From Phycisphaerae bacterium (GTDB lineage Bacteria > Planctomycetota > Phycisphaerae > Phycisphaerales > UBA1924), in NCBI GenBank assembly GCA_022180725.1, contig BQMO01000004.1, positions 101,108 through 165,107 on the forward strand: a stretch of 64,000 bases of DNA, in the 5' to 3' direction. Both the position numbers and the translations under genes were made by a program. Of this stretch, positions 19,243-27,322 are shown piece after piece. The notes beneath the pieces are model-generated. The model did not search any database, was not told the origin of the DNA, and saw only the letters and a program-made list of their open reading frames with translations. Each line of letters opens with the position of its first letter. The first letter of the stretch is position 1.

Positions 19243-20667
19243 ATGTTTGTTTTGAGCGGGATGCCGGCGGGCGATGGGCCGTGGCCTGCGCGTGATGAAT
19301 CGAGGTCGAAGATGAACGAGGGCCGACGTGCATTGCACGTGCTGGCGGAGGAGTTGCACGCGGCGTTTGATCGCGTGGACGCGGGCGCGAGTCGCGCGGA
19401 CGACGTGGGGGTGGACGCGTGGGTGAACGGCGCCGAGATGAACGGGGCGCGGCTCGCTGGGATGGGGATGGATCTTGGGGCGCTGCTTCGGATGGGGATA
19501 CTGGAGACGGTGAAGGGCGGGGTCCGCGCGCGGGTGCTGTTCGAGCGGTGCGAGGGAGTACTTATCGGACGGCACCGGGAGACGCAGGGGCTGGGCAAGC
19601 CGGAATCGGCGGACGGGATCGGGGTGAATGCGCGGGCGTTGTCGCGGATGATCCCGCGGGGGGCGATCGGGTCGGCGCTGGACCTGGGGTGCGGGCAGGG
19701 GTTTCATGCATTGCGAGCGTCGCGGCACGCGCGGCGCGTGGTGGGGACGGACGTGAGCCGCGTAGCGCTGCACCTGGCGTGGATCAACGCGGTGATCAAC
19801 GGGGCGTTCAACGTGGAGTTTCGGCGCGGGAGCGTGTACGAGCCGGTGGAAGGGATGACGTTCGACCTGATCATGGCGAACACGCCGTTTGTGTTCTCGC
19901 CGGTGCACACGGTGACGAGCACCGGGGCGGCGGCGGCGGGGGACGCGGTGTGCGGGGCGATCGTGCGCGGGGCCGGGGCGCGCCTGAACGAGGGCGGGTA
20001 TGGGGTATTCATCTGCAACTGGGAGCACCGGGCGGGGGCGCGGTGGGACGCGACGCCGCGTGCGTGGGTGGAGGGCACGGGGGTGGACGCGTGGATCGTG
20101 CACCTCGGGCAATCGTCGGTGACGCGGGTGATGGAGGCGTGGTTCACGAAGCGTGCCGGACCGAACGCGGAGAACGAAGTGGGGTGCGTCGAGGCGTTGC
20201 GGCGATGGCGGGCGCACGTCGCACGCGAGGGCGTGGAGGCGCTTTCGCTGGGGATGATTTTCGTGCGAAAGCGCGCGGGGGCGACGTGGGTTCGCTGCGA
20301 TGAGGACGTGCTGGCGGAGGGGGACGCTCCGGGAGGCGTGCAGGTGCGTCGGGTGTTTGAGAACACGATGCACCTGGAAGGAGCGAGGGCATCATGGTTG
20401 GAATCACGACTCTCGGCGGTGGACGCGGAGGTGGTCGGCGAGGACGGTCAGGGTCGCGTGCTGTTGTGGCAGGTGGCGGGGTTTCGGATGCCGCTGGTGG
20501 TGGAGCGAGACGTGCTGGGGTTTCTTCGGCTGTTTGATGGGGCACGCCGCGCGCGAGAAGTGCTGCGCGCGTACCGGGCCAGGACGGGGATGCCGTTGTC
20601 GCGGTGCGAGGCTGTCACGCAGGAACTGATGCGGAGCGGGTATCTGGAGGCGGGCGTGTGCGGGTAG
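19243..20667 (+). CDS. Class I SAM-dependent methyltransferase (NPPF-type motif IV variant)
   Basis: 474 residues. The central Rossmann domain has the SAM site SALDLGCGQGFH (145-155), the acidic ribose contact GTD (D170) and motif IV MANTPF (213-216). The last resembles the N-P-P-F/Y motif of enzymes that methylate amide or exocyclic nitrogens (PrmC, RlmG, HemK-like). The N-terminal 130 residues and C-terminal 150 residues are separate, unrecognised domains. A start at 19312 (MNEGRRALHVLAEEL) is about equally likely: both ATGs have a Shine-Dalgarno sequence (AGGAGG for the longer, GAGG for the shorter). It is convergent to queE. Substrate unknown. Confidence 0.75.
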   Translation: MFVLSGMPAGDGPWPARDESRSKMNEGRRALHVLAEELHAAFDRVDAGASRADDVGVDAWVNGAEMNGARLAGMGMDLGALLRMGILETVKGGVRARVLFERCEGVLIGRHRETQGLGKPESADGIGVNARALSRMIPRGAIGSALDLGCGQGFHALRASRHARRVVGTDVSRVALHLAWINAVINGAFNVEFRRGSVYEPVEGMTFDLIMANTPFVFSPVHTVTSTGAAAAGDAVCGAIVRGAGARLNEGGYGVFICNWEHRAGARWDATPRAWVEGTGVDAWIVHLGQSSVTRVMEAWFTKRAGPNAENEVGCVEALRRWRAHVAREGVEALSLGMIFVRKRAGATWVRCDEDVLAEGDAPGGVQVRRVFENTMHLEGARASWLESRLSAVDAEVVGEDGQGRVLLWQVAGFRMPLVVERDVLGFLRLFDGARRAREVLRAYRARTGMPLSRCEAVTQELMRSGYLEAGVCG

Positions 20668-20680
20668 CCGCGCCGGCTAC
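20664..20680. terminator. Symmetric hairpin spanning both convergent stop codons
   Basis: GTAGCC-5 nt-GGCTAC, a perfect 6-bp stem. The TAG stop of the methyltransferase lies in one arm and the TAG stop of queE in the other. It could serve as a compact two-way terminator; there is no T tract. Confidence 0.4.
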
Positions 20681-21396
20681 GTGCCGCGGGTGTTGCCGAA
20701 AAGGTCGATGTGGAGTCGCGGGGCGTAACGCCAGTTTCGGGCGAGGCAGGCGGCGGCGAGGGCGGCCTTGGCGGCGGGGGATGGGGGCGTGACGCCCTCG
20801 GGCATGAGGAGGATGTCGGCGTCGGACCAGCCGGCGAGGCGGGCGAGGAGGGCGTCGATCTCGGCGAGGTCGGCGTCGAGGGAGGATGCGGCGACGACGA
20901 ACTTGAGTTGGCGAGCGGGGTAGGCGTCGAGGAGTTGCTGGAACGCGGGGAGGTTAATGCGGCGCTGTTCGTGGAGGGTTTTCCAGCGATGATCCGGGTC
21001 GCGGGGGTCGTCGTCGCGCGGGGTGGAGTTGGAAAGTTTGGGGCTGATGGACAGGAGGTCGCAGGCGACATGACGGAACATTGTGCCGGCGGTCTCGATG
21101 GTGATGTGGAGGCCGGCGTCACGGAGCGAGGCGGCGAGCGGCTCAAGTTGAGAGAAGATCATGGGTTCGCCGCCGGTGAGGACGGCGTGCGTCACGCCCG
21201 AGGCGCGGGCGTCGGCGATGATGGCGTCGAGGGAGCGGGGCTGGCCGTCGGGGTTCCAACTGGCGTAGGGGGTGTCGCACCAGGCGCAGCGGAGATTGCA
21301 GCCGCTGAGGCGGATGAAGAAGGAGGGGACGCCGAGGAGTTTGCCCTCGCCTTGGAGGGAGGTGAAAGTTTCGGCGATGGGGAGGGACATGTTCAT
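20677..21396 (-). CDS. queE: 7-carboxy-7-deazaguanine synthase (radical SAM)
   Basis: 239 residues. QueE makes 7-carboxy-7-deazaguanine from the QueD product. Visible signatures: AETFTSLQGEG at the N-terminus, the radical-SAM cluster CNLRCAWC (C33, C37, C40), AVLTGGEPM and KFVVA. The start could also be the ATG two codons later. It lies 38 bp downstream of queC on the same strand, so queC-queE is probably one transcript. Confidence 0.9.
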   Translation of the reverse strand: MNMSLPIAETFTSLQGEGKLLGVPSFFIRLSGCNLRCAWCDTPYASWNPDGQPRSLDAIIADARASGVTHAVLTGGEPMIFSQLEPLAASLRDAGLHITIETAGTMFRHVACDLLSISPKLSNSTPRDDDPRDPDHRWKTLHEQRRINLPAFQQLLDAYPARQLKFVVAASSLDADLAEIDALLARLAGWSDADILLMPEGVTPPSPAAKAALAAACLARNWRYAPRLHIDLFGNTRGT

Positions 21397-21434
21397 GCGA
21401 ATCGAATGAGACGAAGTCAACGAGGCCTGGGGCA

Positions 21435-22112
21435 TCAAGGGACGAGGTAGCGGGTGGGGTCGGGGAGGCCGGCGTCGCGAAAGCCCTTGGCGCGGATGCG
21501 GCAGGCATCGCAGCGTGCGCAGGCGAGGCCGGCGGGGGAGGGGTCGTAGCAGGAGGAGGTCAGGGCGAAGTCGACGTTGAGCGAGTGGCCGAGGCGAATG
21601 ATGTCGGGTTTGGAGAGGTGGATGAGGGGCGTATGGATGCGGAAACGGGTTCCTTCGGCGCCGGCTTTGGTGGCGAGGTTGGCGGTGTGTTGGAAGGCGT
21701 GGATGAAGTCGGGGCGGCAATCGGGGTAGCCGGAGAAGTCGACGGCGTTGACGCCGAGGAAGATATCGGTCGCGTAGAGGACTTCGGCGAGGGCCGTGGC
21801 GAGGGAGAGGAAGGTGAGGTTGCGGGCGGGGACGTAGGTGATGGGGATGGTTGCCTGGGGTGTGGCGTCCTTGGGGACATCGATGTCGGCGGTGAGGGCG
21901 GAACCGCCGATGGCGCGGAGGTCGAGGGCGAGGATGCGGTGGGAGGCGACGCCGAGGGACGAGGCGATGGCATCGGCGGCGCGGAGTTCGTGGCGGTGGC
22001 GCTGGCCGTAGTCGAAGGAGAGGGCGTGGCAGGCGAAGCCGTCGCGGCGTGCGAGAGCGAGGGTGACGGCGGAGTCGAGGCCGCCGGAGAGGAGGATGAC
22101 GGCGGGAGGCAT
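21435..22112 (-). CDS. queC: 7-cyano-7-deazaguanine synthase
   Basis: 225 residues. QueC is an ATP-dependent enzyme that converts 7-carboxy-7-deazaguanine and ammonia to preQ0. The PP-loop SGGLDS is at residues 9-14. The C-terminal zinc site is SCYDP with [10 protein letters not shown]. Other conserved stretches are [25 protein letters not shown] and [13 protein letters not shown]. With queD and queE it covers preQ0 synthesis except the GTP cyclohydrolase step; no queF or tgt gene is in the window. Confidence 0.95.
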   Translation of the reverse strand: MPPAVILLSGGLDSAVTLALARRDGFACHALSFDYGQRHRHELRAADAIASSLGVASHRILALDLRAIGGSALTADIDVPKDATPQATIPITYVPARNLTFLSLATALAEVLYATDIFLGVNAVDFSGYPDCRPDFIHAFQHTANLATKAGAEGTRFRIHTPLIHLSKPDIIRLGHSLNVDFALTSSCYDPSPAGLACARCDACRIRAKGFRDAGLPDPTRYLVP

Positions 22113-22118
22113 GGTGAG

Positions 22119-22124
22119 AGGTTA
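22119..22124 (-). promoter_or_regulatory. -10 box (TAACCT) before queC
   Basis: TAACCT, then 6 nt, then the queC ATG. No ribosome-binding site; leaderless start predicted. Confidence 0.45.
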
Positions 22125-22153
22125 TGGAAGCCGGCCCGAGATCGACGTGTGGA

Positions 22154-22190
22154 GGCCCACCCCCCAACCCCCTCCCTCGGGGAGGGGGTG
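22154..22190. repeat. GC-rich palindromic repeat, intergenic copy
   Basis: The best-preserved copy outside a gene: GGCCCACCCCCC edge, CCCCCTCCC arm and GGGGAGGGGGTG arm, lying between trmB and queC. It matches the copy inside truA closely. Confidence 0.8.
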
Positions 22191-22219
22191 TGAGGAAGTT
22201 CATCCCCCATCACCATCTT

Positions 22220-22924
22220 TCAGGGAAGGGGTTTTTGGAGGACGCAGGCATTGGGTGGCCGGCCGGCAGCGCGGGTCTTGCGTTCGTAGTTTGTGCCGAC
22301 GAGTTCATCGTCGTCGGTCCAGTCGGGTGGCGTGAAGGGGAGGAGATCGAAGCGTGGGGCGTGAGTGGGCGCGGACCAGCGAGCGATGTGGGATTGGTAC
22401 CACACCCAGAGGTCGGGGTGATCGGTGACGAGGCGGAGTTGGCCGCCGGGGATGAGCACACGCCAGACGTGGGTGAGGAAGGCATCCTGCACCACGCGGT
22501 TCTTGTGGTGACGGGATTTGGGCCAGGGGTCGGAGTAGTAGAGGTGGATGGTGCGGACGATGGCATCGGGGCATCGCCACTGGAGGAACTCGGAGGCATC
22601 GGCGTGGAGGACGCGGACGTTGGGGAGAGCACGGCGGCGAACGCGATCGGCGGCGTAGAGGTAGAACTCACGGGCCCACTCGATGGCGAGGAAGTTGATG
22701 GTGGGGTTGGCGGCGGCCTCGGCGAGGATGTAGGTGCCCTTGCCGCAGCCGATCTCGATCTCGAAGGGGCGCGTGGGGTGGTGGAACCACGTTCGTGGGT
22801 CGAGGCGGCCCGCGTTGGGGTCGGAGAGCGCGGCGTCGGGGAGGGGCGGGAGTTCGGCGCGCGAGATGCCGACGACGCCGGGGGCGTCGTCGAGGGAGCG
22901 GCCGTGGCCGAGGCCGAAAGACAT
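22220..22924 (-). CDS. trmB: tRNA (guanine46-N7)-methyltransferase
   Basis: 234 residues. TrmB forms m7G46 in the tRNA variable loop. Motifs: FEIEIGCGKGTYI (SAM binding), FLAIEWAREFY, HLYYSDPWPKSRHHKNR (the family hallmark) and a C-terminal TNYERK. Length is normal. It is the third tRNA-modification function in this neighbourhood, with truA and the queuosine genes. Confidence 0.94.
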   Translation of the reverse strand: MSFGLGHGRSLDDAPGVVGISRAELPPLPDAALSDPNAGRLDPRTWFHHPTRPFEIEIGCGKGTYILAEAAANPTINFLAIEWAREFYLYAADRVRRRALPNVRVLHADASEFLQWRCPDAIVRTIHLYYSDPWPKSRHHKNRVVQDAFLTHVWRVLIPGGQLRLVTDHPDLWVWYQSHIARWSAPTHAPRFDLLPFTPPDWTDDDELVGTNYERKTRAAGRPPNACVLQKPLP

Positions 22925-22930
22925 GGGCGG

Positions 22931-22936
22931 AGGGTA
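22931..22936 (-). promoter_or_regulatory. -10 box (TACCCT) before trmB
   Basis: TACCCT, then 6 nt, then the trmB ATG. Same arrangement as trpS and the cupin gene. Confidence 0.45.
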
Positions 22937-23054
22937 GCCGGAACGGTGGTCGCGGGGGCATCGACAGGTGTAAGAGACGTTGATAACGAGGCTTACGCAC
23001 GGAACTCGGGGCGGTACAGGGCGTATAAAGGGGAGGAAGCGAAGGAAGTTGCTT

Positions 23055-23076
23055 GGCCCGGGTCCGGCCCCGGGCC
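23055..23076 (+). promoter_or_regulatory. Hairpin in the prkA upstream region
   Basis: GGCCCGGG-6 nt-CCCGGGCC, a perfect 8-bp stem about 100 bp before the prkA start, in an otherwise gene-free gap of 254 bp. It could be a regulatory leader structure or a terminator for transcription arriving from upstream. Confidence 0.4.
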
Positions 23077-23178
23077 GATAGGTCTAGGAAGGGCAAAGGC
23101 GGACAGGTCGCGAGTCTTGAGGCCGGGACGTTGACAAGTGGCGGACGTGGAGAACCTCGGGCACGGGAGTGCTGAGCG

Positions 23179-25332
23179 ATGCAGGAATACCGCGCGTATC
23201 AAGGACGGGGCGAGGGACGGGGCGAGGGTGGGGGTGTTGGCGGCCGCGATCTTGCGGCGGCGGTGGAGTCGCGCCTGGATCGGCGCGGGTTCCAAGACCA
23301 TCACTGGTCTGGGACGTTTTGGGAATACCTGGACATCTGCGCGGCGAACCCCGGGGTGGCGCGGAACGCGTACCAGCGGCTGTACGACGCGATCATGGCG
23401 CAGGGCGTGGAGAAGTACAAGGTCTTCAAGAAGGACGTGACGCGGTACCGGTTCTTCGCGGACCCGTTCGAGGACGGCGCCGACGCGATTTATGGCCTGG
23501 ACTCGGCGTTGATGCAGCTGGTGGATTGCCTTCGCGCGGCGGCGGAGGGGTACGGGACGGACAAGCGGATTCTGCTGCTGCACGGGCCGGTGGGGAGCAG
23601 CAAGAGCACGATGGCGCGGCTGCTGAAGAAGGGGGTGGAGGCGTACAGCCGAACGCCCGAGGGGGCGATGTACTCGTTCTCGTGGCTGCTGGACGAGCAC
23701 TGCGAGGTGGCGCCCGGGGCGAGCGCGAAGGAGGCGCTGCGGACGCACGCGTTCCCGTGCCCGATGCACGAGGACCCGCTGGTCTTGATCCCGCGGGAGG
23801 CGCGGGAGGACGTGCTGGCGAAGATGAACGCGGCGTACAAGCCCAAGCATCACGGGGGCCGCTTGCGGGTGGTGGGCGACCCGGACCCGTTCTGCCGGAA
23901 GGTGTACGAGGACCTGATGCGGTTCTACGAGGGTGACTGGCGGAAGGCGATGGAGCACGTGCGGGTGCGGCGGATCGTGCTGAGCGAGAAGGATCGGGTG
24001 GGGATCGGAACGTTCCAGCCCAAGGACGAGAAGAACCAGGACAGCACGGAACTGACCGGGGACATCAACTACCGGAAGATCGCGGTGTACGGGAGCGACA
24101 GCGACCCGCGGGCGTTCAACTTCGACGGGGAGTTGAACATTGCCAATCGCGGGGTGTGCGAGTTCATCGAGATTCTGAAGCTGGACGTGGCGTTCTTGTA
24201 TGACCTGCTGGGGGCGACGCAGGAGCACACGATCAAGCCGAAGAAGTTCGCGCAGACGGCGATCGACGAGGTGATCCTGGGGCACACGAACGAGCCGGAG
24301 TACAAGCGGCTGCAGAGCAACGAGATGATGGAGGCCTTCCGCGACCGGACGATCAAGATTGACGTGCCGTACAACATCCGGCTGGACGACGAGGTGCGGA
24401 TCTACGAGAAGACGTTCGGGCCGGGGAGGATCCAGGGGATTCACATCGCGCCGCACACGCTGGAGGTGGCGGCGATGTGGGCGGTCTTGACGCGGCTGGA
24501 GGAGCCGAAGAAGGCCGGGCTGTCGCTCCTACAGAAGTTGAAGTTGTACAACGGGAAGAGCATCCCCGGGTTCACGGAGGACAGCGTGCGGGAGTTGCGG
24601 GAGGAGGCGCACCGGGAGGGGATGAACGGGATCTCGCCGCGGTACGTGCAGGACAAGGTGAGCAACGCGCTGGTGAGCCGGCAGGCCCTGGAGGACAAGG
24701 GGATCAACCCGTTCATGGTGATGAACGAGCTGGAGAGCGGGTTGAGCCACCACTCGCTGCTGAGCGACGAGAACATGCGGAAGCGCTACCGGGAACTGCT
24801 GAGCGTGGTGAAGGAGGAGTACGAGGACATCATCAAGGGCGAGGTGCAGCGGGCGATCTCGGCGGACGAGGACGCCATCCGGCGGCTGTGCGCGAACTAC
24901 ATCGAGAACGTGCGGGCGTACACGCAGAAGGAACGGGTGAAGAACAAGTACACCGGGCGCGACGAGGAGCCCGACGAGCGGCTCATGCGGAGCATCGAGG
25001 AGAAGATCGACATCCCCGACAGCCGGAAGGATGATTTCCGGCAGGAGATCATGAACTACATCGGGGCGCTCGCGCTGGACGGGAAGAAGTTCGAGTACAA
25101 CACGAACGCGCGGCTGTACCGCGCGCTGGAACTCAAGTTGTTCGAGGATCAGCGGGACACGATCAAGTTGAAGAACCTCGTGTCGAGCGTCGTCGATGAC
25201 GAGACGCAGAAGAAAATCGACGTGGTGAAGCAGCGGCTGATCAAGAACTTCGGGTACAACGAGACGAGCGCGACGGACGTGCTGAACTACGTGGCGAGCA
25301 TCTTCGCGCGGGGGGACAGCAAGGGGCGGTAG
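23179..25332 (+). CDS. prkA: PrkA-family serine protein kinase
   Basis: 717 residues. PrkA/YeaG proteins are cytosolic AAA-type kinases or ATPases tied to starvation and sporulation responses. The N-terminal AAA module has Walker [10 protein letters not shown] (136-144) and [15 protein letters not shown]. The middle contains the family stretches [20 protein letters not shown] and [18 protein letters not shown]. The C-terminal kinase-like domain follows ([19 protein letters not shown] onward). The first ~25 residues are Gly/Arg-rich and unconserved; GGGAG 9 nt upstream supports the ATG. The usual partners YeaH (VWA) and SpoVR are not in the window. Confidence 0.93.
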   Translation: MQEYRAYQGRGEGRGEGGGVGGRDLAAAVESRLDRRGFQDHHWSGTFWEYLDICAANPGVARNAYQRLYDAIMAQGVEKYKVFKKDVTRYRFFADPFEDGADAIYGLDSALMQLVDCLRAAAEGYGTDKRILLLHGPVGSSKSTMARLLKKGVEAYSRTPEGAMYSFSWLLDEHCEVAPGASAKEALRTHAFPCPMHEDPLVLIPREAREDVLAKMNAAYKPKHHGGRLRVVGDPDPFCRKVYEDLMRFYEGDWRKAMEHVRVRRIVLSEKDRVGIGTFQPKDEKNQDSTELTGDINYRKIAVYGSDSDPRAFNFDGELNIANRGVCEFIEILKLDVAFLYDLLGATQEHTIKPKKFAQTAIDEVILGHTNEPEYKRLQSNEMMEAFRDRTIKIDVPYNIRLDDEVRIYEKTFGPGRIQGIHIAPHTLEVAAMWAVLTRLEEPKKAGLSLLQKLKLYNGKSIPGFTEDSVRELREEAHREGMNGISPRYVQDKVSNALVSRQALEDKGINPFMVMNELESGLSHHSLLSDENMRKRYRELLSVVKEEYEDIIKGEVQRAISADEDAIRRLCANYIENVRAYTQKERVKNKYTGRDEEPDERLMRSIEEKIDIPDSRKDDFRQEIMNYIGALALDGKKFEYNTNARLYRALELKLFEDQRDTIKLKNLVSSVVDDETQKKIDVVKQRLIKNFGYNETSATDVLNYVASIFARGDSKGR

Positions 25333-25341
25333 TCTGGGCAG

Positions 25342-25360
25342 CCCGGCTCTCCGAGCCGGG
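25342..25360 (+). terminator. Hairpin after prkA
   Basis: CCCGGCTC-TCC-GAGCCGGG, a perfect 8-bp stem with a 3-nt loop, 10 bp after the prkA stop and before the convergent peptidase gene. No T tract follows on either strand. Confidence 0.55.
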
Positions 25361-25428
25361 AGGATGTGCCCCGAAGATCATCGTCCCGTACGGACGCCAC
25401 TTCCGCTCGATCGACCTGCGGCGAGTGC

Positions 25429-27162
25429 CTAATCCGCAAACCGCCACCGCGGCTTCCAATCCTTGGGCAGCGTCTCCCCCTTCAACCCCGCCCGCATCAA
25501 CTCGATGGGAATCGAGTTCTCCGCGAGGACCGCGTCGTTGAACTGCTTCTCGGTCATGCGGCCCGATTCGACGAGTTCGCGGTGCATGGCGCGGATCTGG
25601 ATGCCGCCCAGCATGTACCCGCACTGGTAGAGGGGCGAGTAGTCGCCGCCGATGTAGCGGCGGACCTCGGCGGTGGCGCCGCTGCGTTCGTGCCCGACGC
25701 GATCCACGAGGAAGTCGATCATCTCCTGCGGGGTCATCTGCCCGAGGTGGAACATGAGCGAGACGATGATCCGCGCGGCCCGATGCGCCCGCCAGAAGAG
25801 CATGCCGATGCGGTCCATCGCGGGGTCGAGGCCGGTGGCCCCGGGCCAGCCGAGTTCCCAGAAGCGGAACTCCCAGTAGAGGGCCCACCCCTCGACGAGG
25901 AAGGGGGTGGAGAAGAGCCCGCGGTAGGGGCGGACGCGGTCCTCGATGTAGCCCTGGAGGTGGTGCCCGGGGATGAGTTCGTGCGGGGTGACGTTGTGGG
26001 TGAAGTGCTTGTTGTTGCCGCGCATGGACATGAGTTTGTCGGCGTGGGGCATGGAGCCCGCGGCGTAGGAGACGCCCATGTATTGACCGCCGTACACGGC
26101 GAAGGGGAGCGTGCGCTGCGTCTCGATGGAGTGCATCTCGACGCGCCAGGATTCCTCGCAGAGCGGGGGGATCGTGAGCAGGTCGCGGTCCTTCAGGAAC
26201 TTGATCGCGGCGCGGGCCTCGTCGCGGACGAAGTCGTCCTGCTCGCCGGGGGGCAGGTTCTGATCTTTCACCTTCGCGAGCGCGGCCTTCCAGTCGTCGC
26301 CGAAGCCCAGGTCCGCGGCGGCTTTCTTGAGTTCGGTTTCGCACCAGGCGAGTTCGCGCTCGCCGATGGCGATGAGTTCTTCGGGGGTGTAGCAGAGGGC
26401 CTCGCCTTCGAGGTCGGCCTTGAGGCCGTCGGCGCCGATGGGGTCGCCGATGAGGGGGTCCTCGTCCTTGCCCTTGATGCCGGCAATCTCCTCGCGCAGG
26501 AGGCGGGCGAGGTCGCGGAGTTCGCGCTGGCAATCTTCGCGCGGGCGGCGGGTCCACCAGGTGAAGTCGGGCTGGAACTCGTCGTAGAACGCGGCCCAGC
26601 GGTCAAGGGTCCAGGCGAGGTTGTCGATCGCGCCCGCGGCGCGTTTCGCCAGGATGGGCGAGACGATGATGGCGTCGGCTGGGCGGTCGGCCTCGGGCTT
26701 TCGGCCGGCCTCGACGCGTTCGCGGGTTTTCTTGGCCTGTTCGGCGGCGTCGGAGAGGGAGACGGCGGCGGCCTTGGGGTCGCAGGGGTCCATGCGGCGG
26801 CGGGCGAGTTCGAGTTCCTGGATGGCCGCGCGGAAGGGCATGACGGGCTGCATTTCCTCGAGGCGGCGACGGTCGAGGGCGAGGGAGGCTTGACGCCAGC
26901 GGATGTGGCGGCGGAGGAGGTGCCAGTCGATGCGGTCGGCGATGGAGAGGGCGTCATAGGCGAGGGCGTCGAGGGCCGCAAGTGACTCGGTGTAGAAGCG
27001 GTCGAGGCGGTCGAACCGGCCCTCGGACCACTCCACGGCGTGGAAGCGGGAGACGAAGCGTGCGTCGGCCTGGTAGGTGCGGATGAGGTCGGGGAGGATG
27101 GATTGGGCGCGGGCGGGGATGGCGAGGAGCGCGACGGCGAGGAGGGTGAGAAGGCTGCGCAT
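25429..27162 (-). CDS. DUF885-family secreted metallopeptidase
   Basis: 577 residues with a signal peptide (MRSLLTLLAVALLAIPARAQ). The zinc site is HELIPGHHLQ (H394, E395, H399/H400) with the third ligand in FLVEGWALYWE (E424), the pattern of DUF885 peptidases related to M32/M3-type gluzincins. Length is typical. The start follows the signal peptide; longer frames upstream run through a repeat element. It probably degrades peptides outside the cytoplasm; the substrate is unknown. Confidence 0.85.
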   Translation of the reverse strand: MRSLLTLLAVALLAIPARAQSILPDLIRTYQADARFVSRFHAVEWSEGRFDRLDRFYTESLAALDALAYDALSIADRIDWHLLRRHIRWRQASLALDRRRLEEMQPVMPFRAAIQELELARRRMDPCDPKAAAVSLSDAAEQAKKTRERVEAGRKPEADRPADAIIVSPILAKRAAGAIDNLAWTLDRWAAFYDEFQPDFTWWTRRPREDCQRELRDLARLLREEIAGIKGKDEDPLIGDPIGADGLKADLEGEALCYTPEELIAIGERELAWCETELKKAAADLGFGDDWKAALAKVKDQNLPPGEQDDFVRDEARAAIKFLKDRDLLTIPPLCEESWRVEMHSIETQRTLPFAVYGGQYMGVSYAAGSMPHADKLMSMRGNNKHFTHNVTPHELIPGHHLQGYIEDRVRPYRGLFSTPFLVEGWALYWEFRFWELGWPGATGLDPAMDRIGMLFWRAHRAARIIVSLMFHLGQMTPQEMIDFLVDRVGHERSGATAEVRRYIGGDYSPLYQCGYMLGGIQIRAMHRELVESGRMTEKQFNDAVLAENSIPIELMRAGLKGETLPKDWKPRWRFAD

Positions 27163-27168
27163 AGGGAA

Positions 27169-27174
27169 GTGATA
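27169..27174 (-). promoter_or_regulatory. -10-like box (TATCAC) before the DUF885 gene
   Basis: TATCAC, then 6 nt, then the ATG. Weaker match than the others. Confidence 0.3.
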
Positions 27175-27220
27175 CCACAAGGCGGTTCGGCGTGCGCGCC
27201 GGGGCGTGGGTGGGGGAAAC

Positions 27221-27289
27221 ACCCGCTCGCTCACGCTCGCGGCTCGTAGGGAGTTACGCACCCGCTCGCGGACGCTCGCGGCTCGTAGG
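27221..27289. repeat. Two copies of the GAGCCGCGAGCG repeat, inverted relative to the pair near 4.5 kb
   Basis: Two 30-bp units, 27221-27250 and 27260-27289, read on the minus strand as ACGAGCCGCGAGCGT ... GCGAGCGGGT. They sit between the divergent DUF885 and AsmA-like genes. The right copy ends in TAGGAT, which may double as a -10 box for the AsmA-like gene. Confidence 0.72.
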
Positions 27290-27322
27290 ATGCTGGTCGG
27301 CGTGATCGCGAAAGGAACGGGT

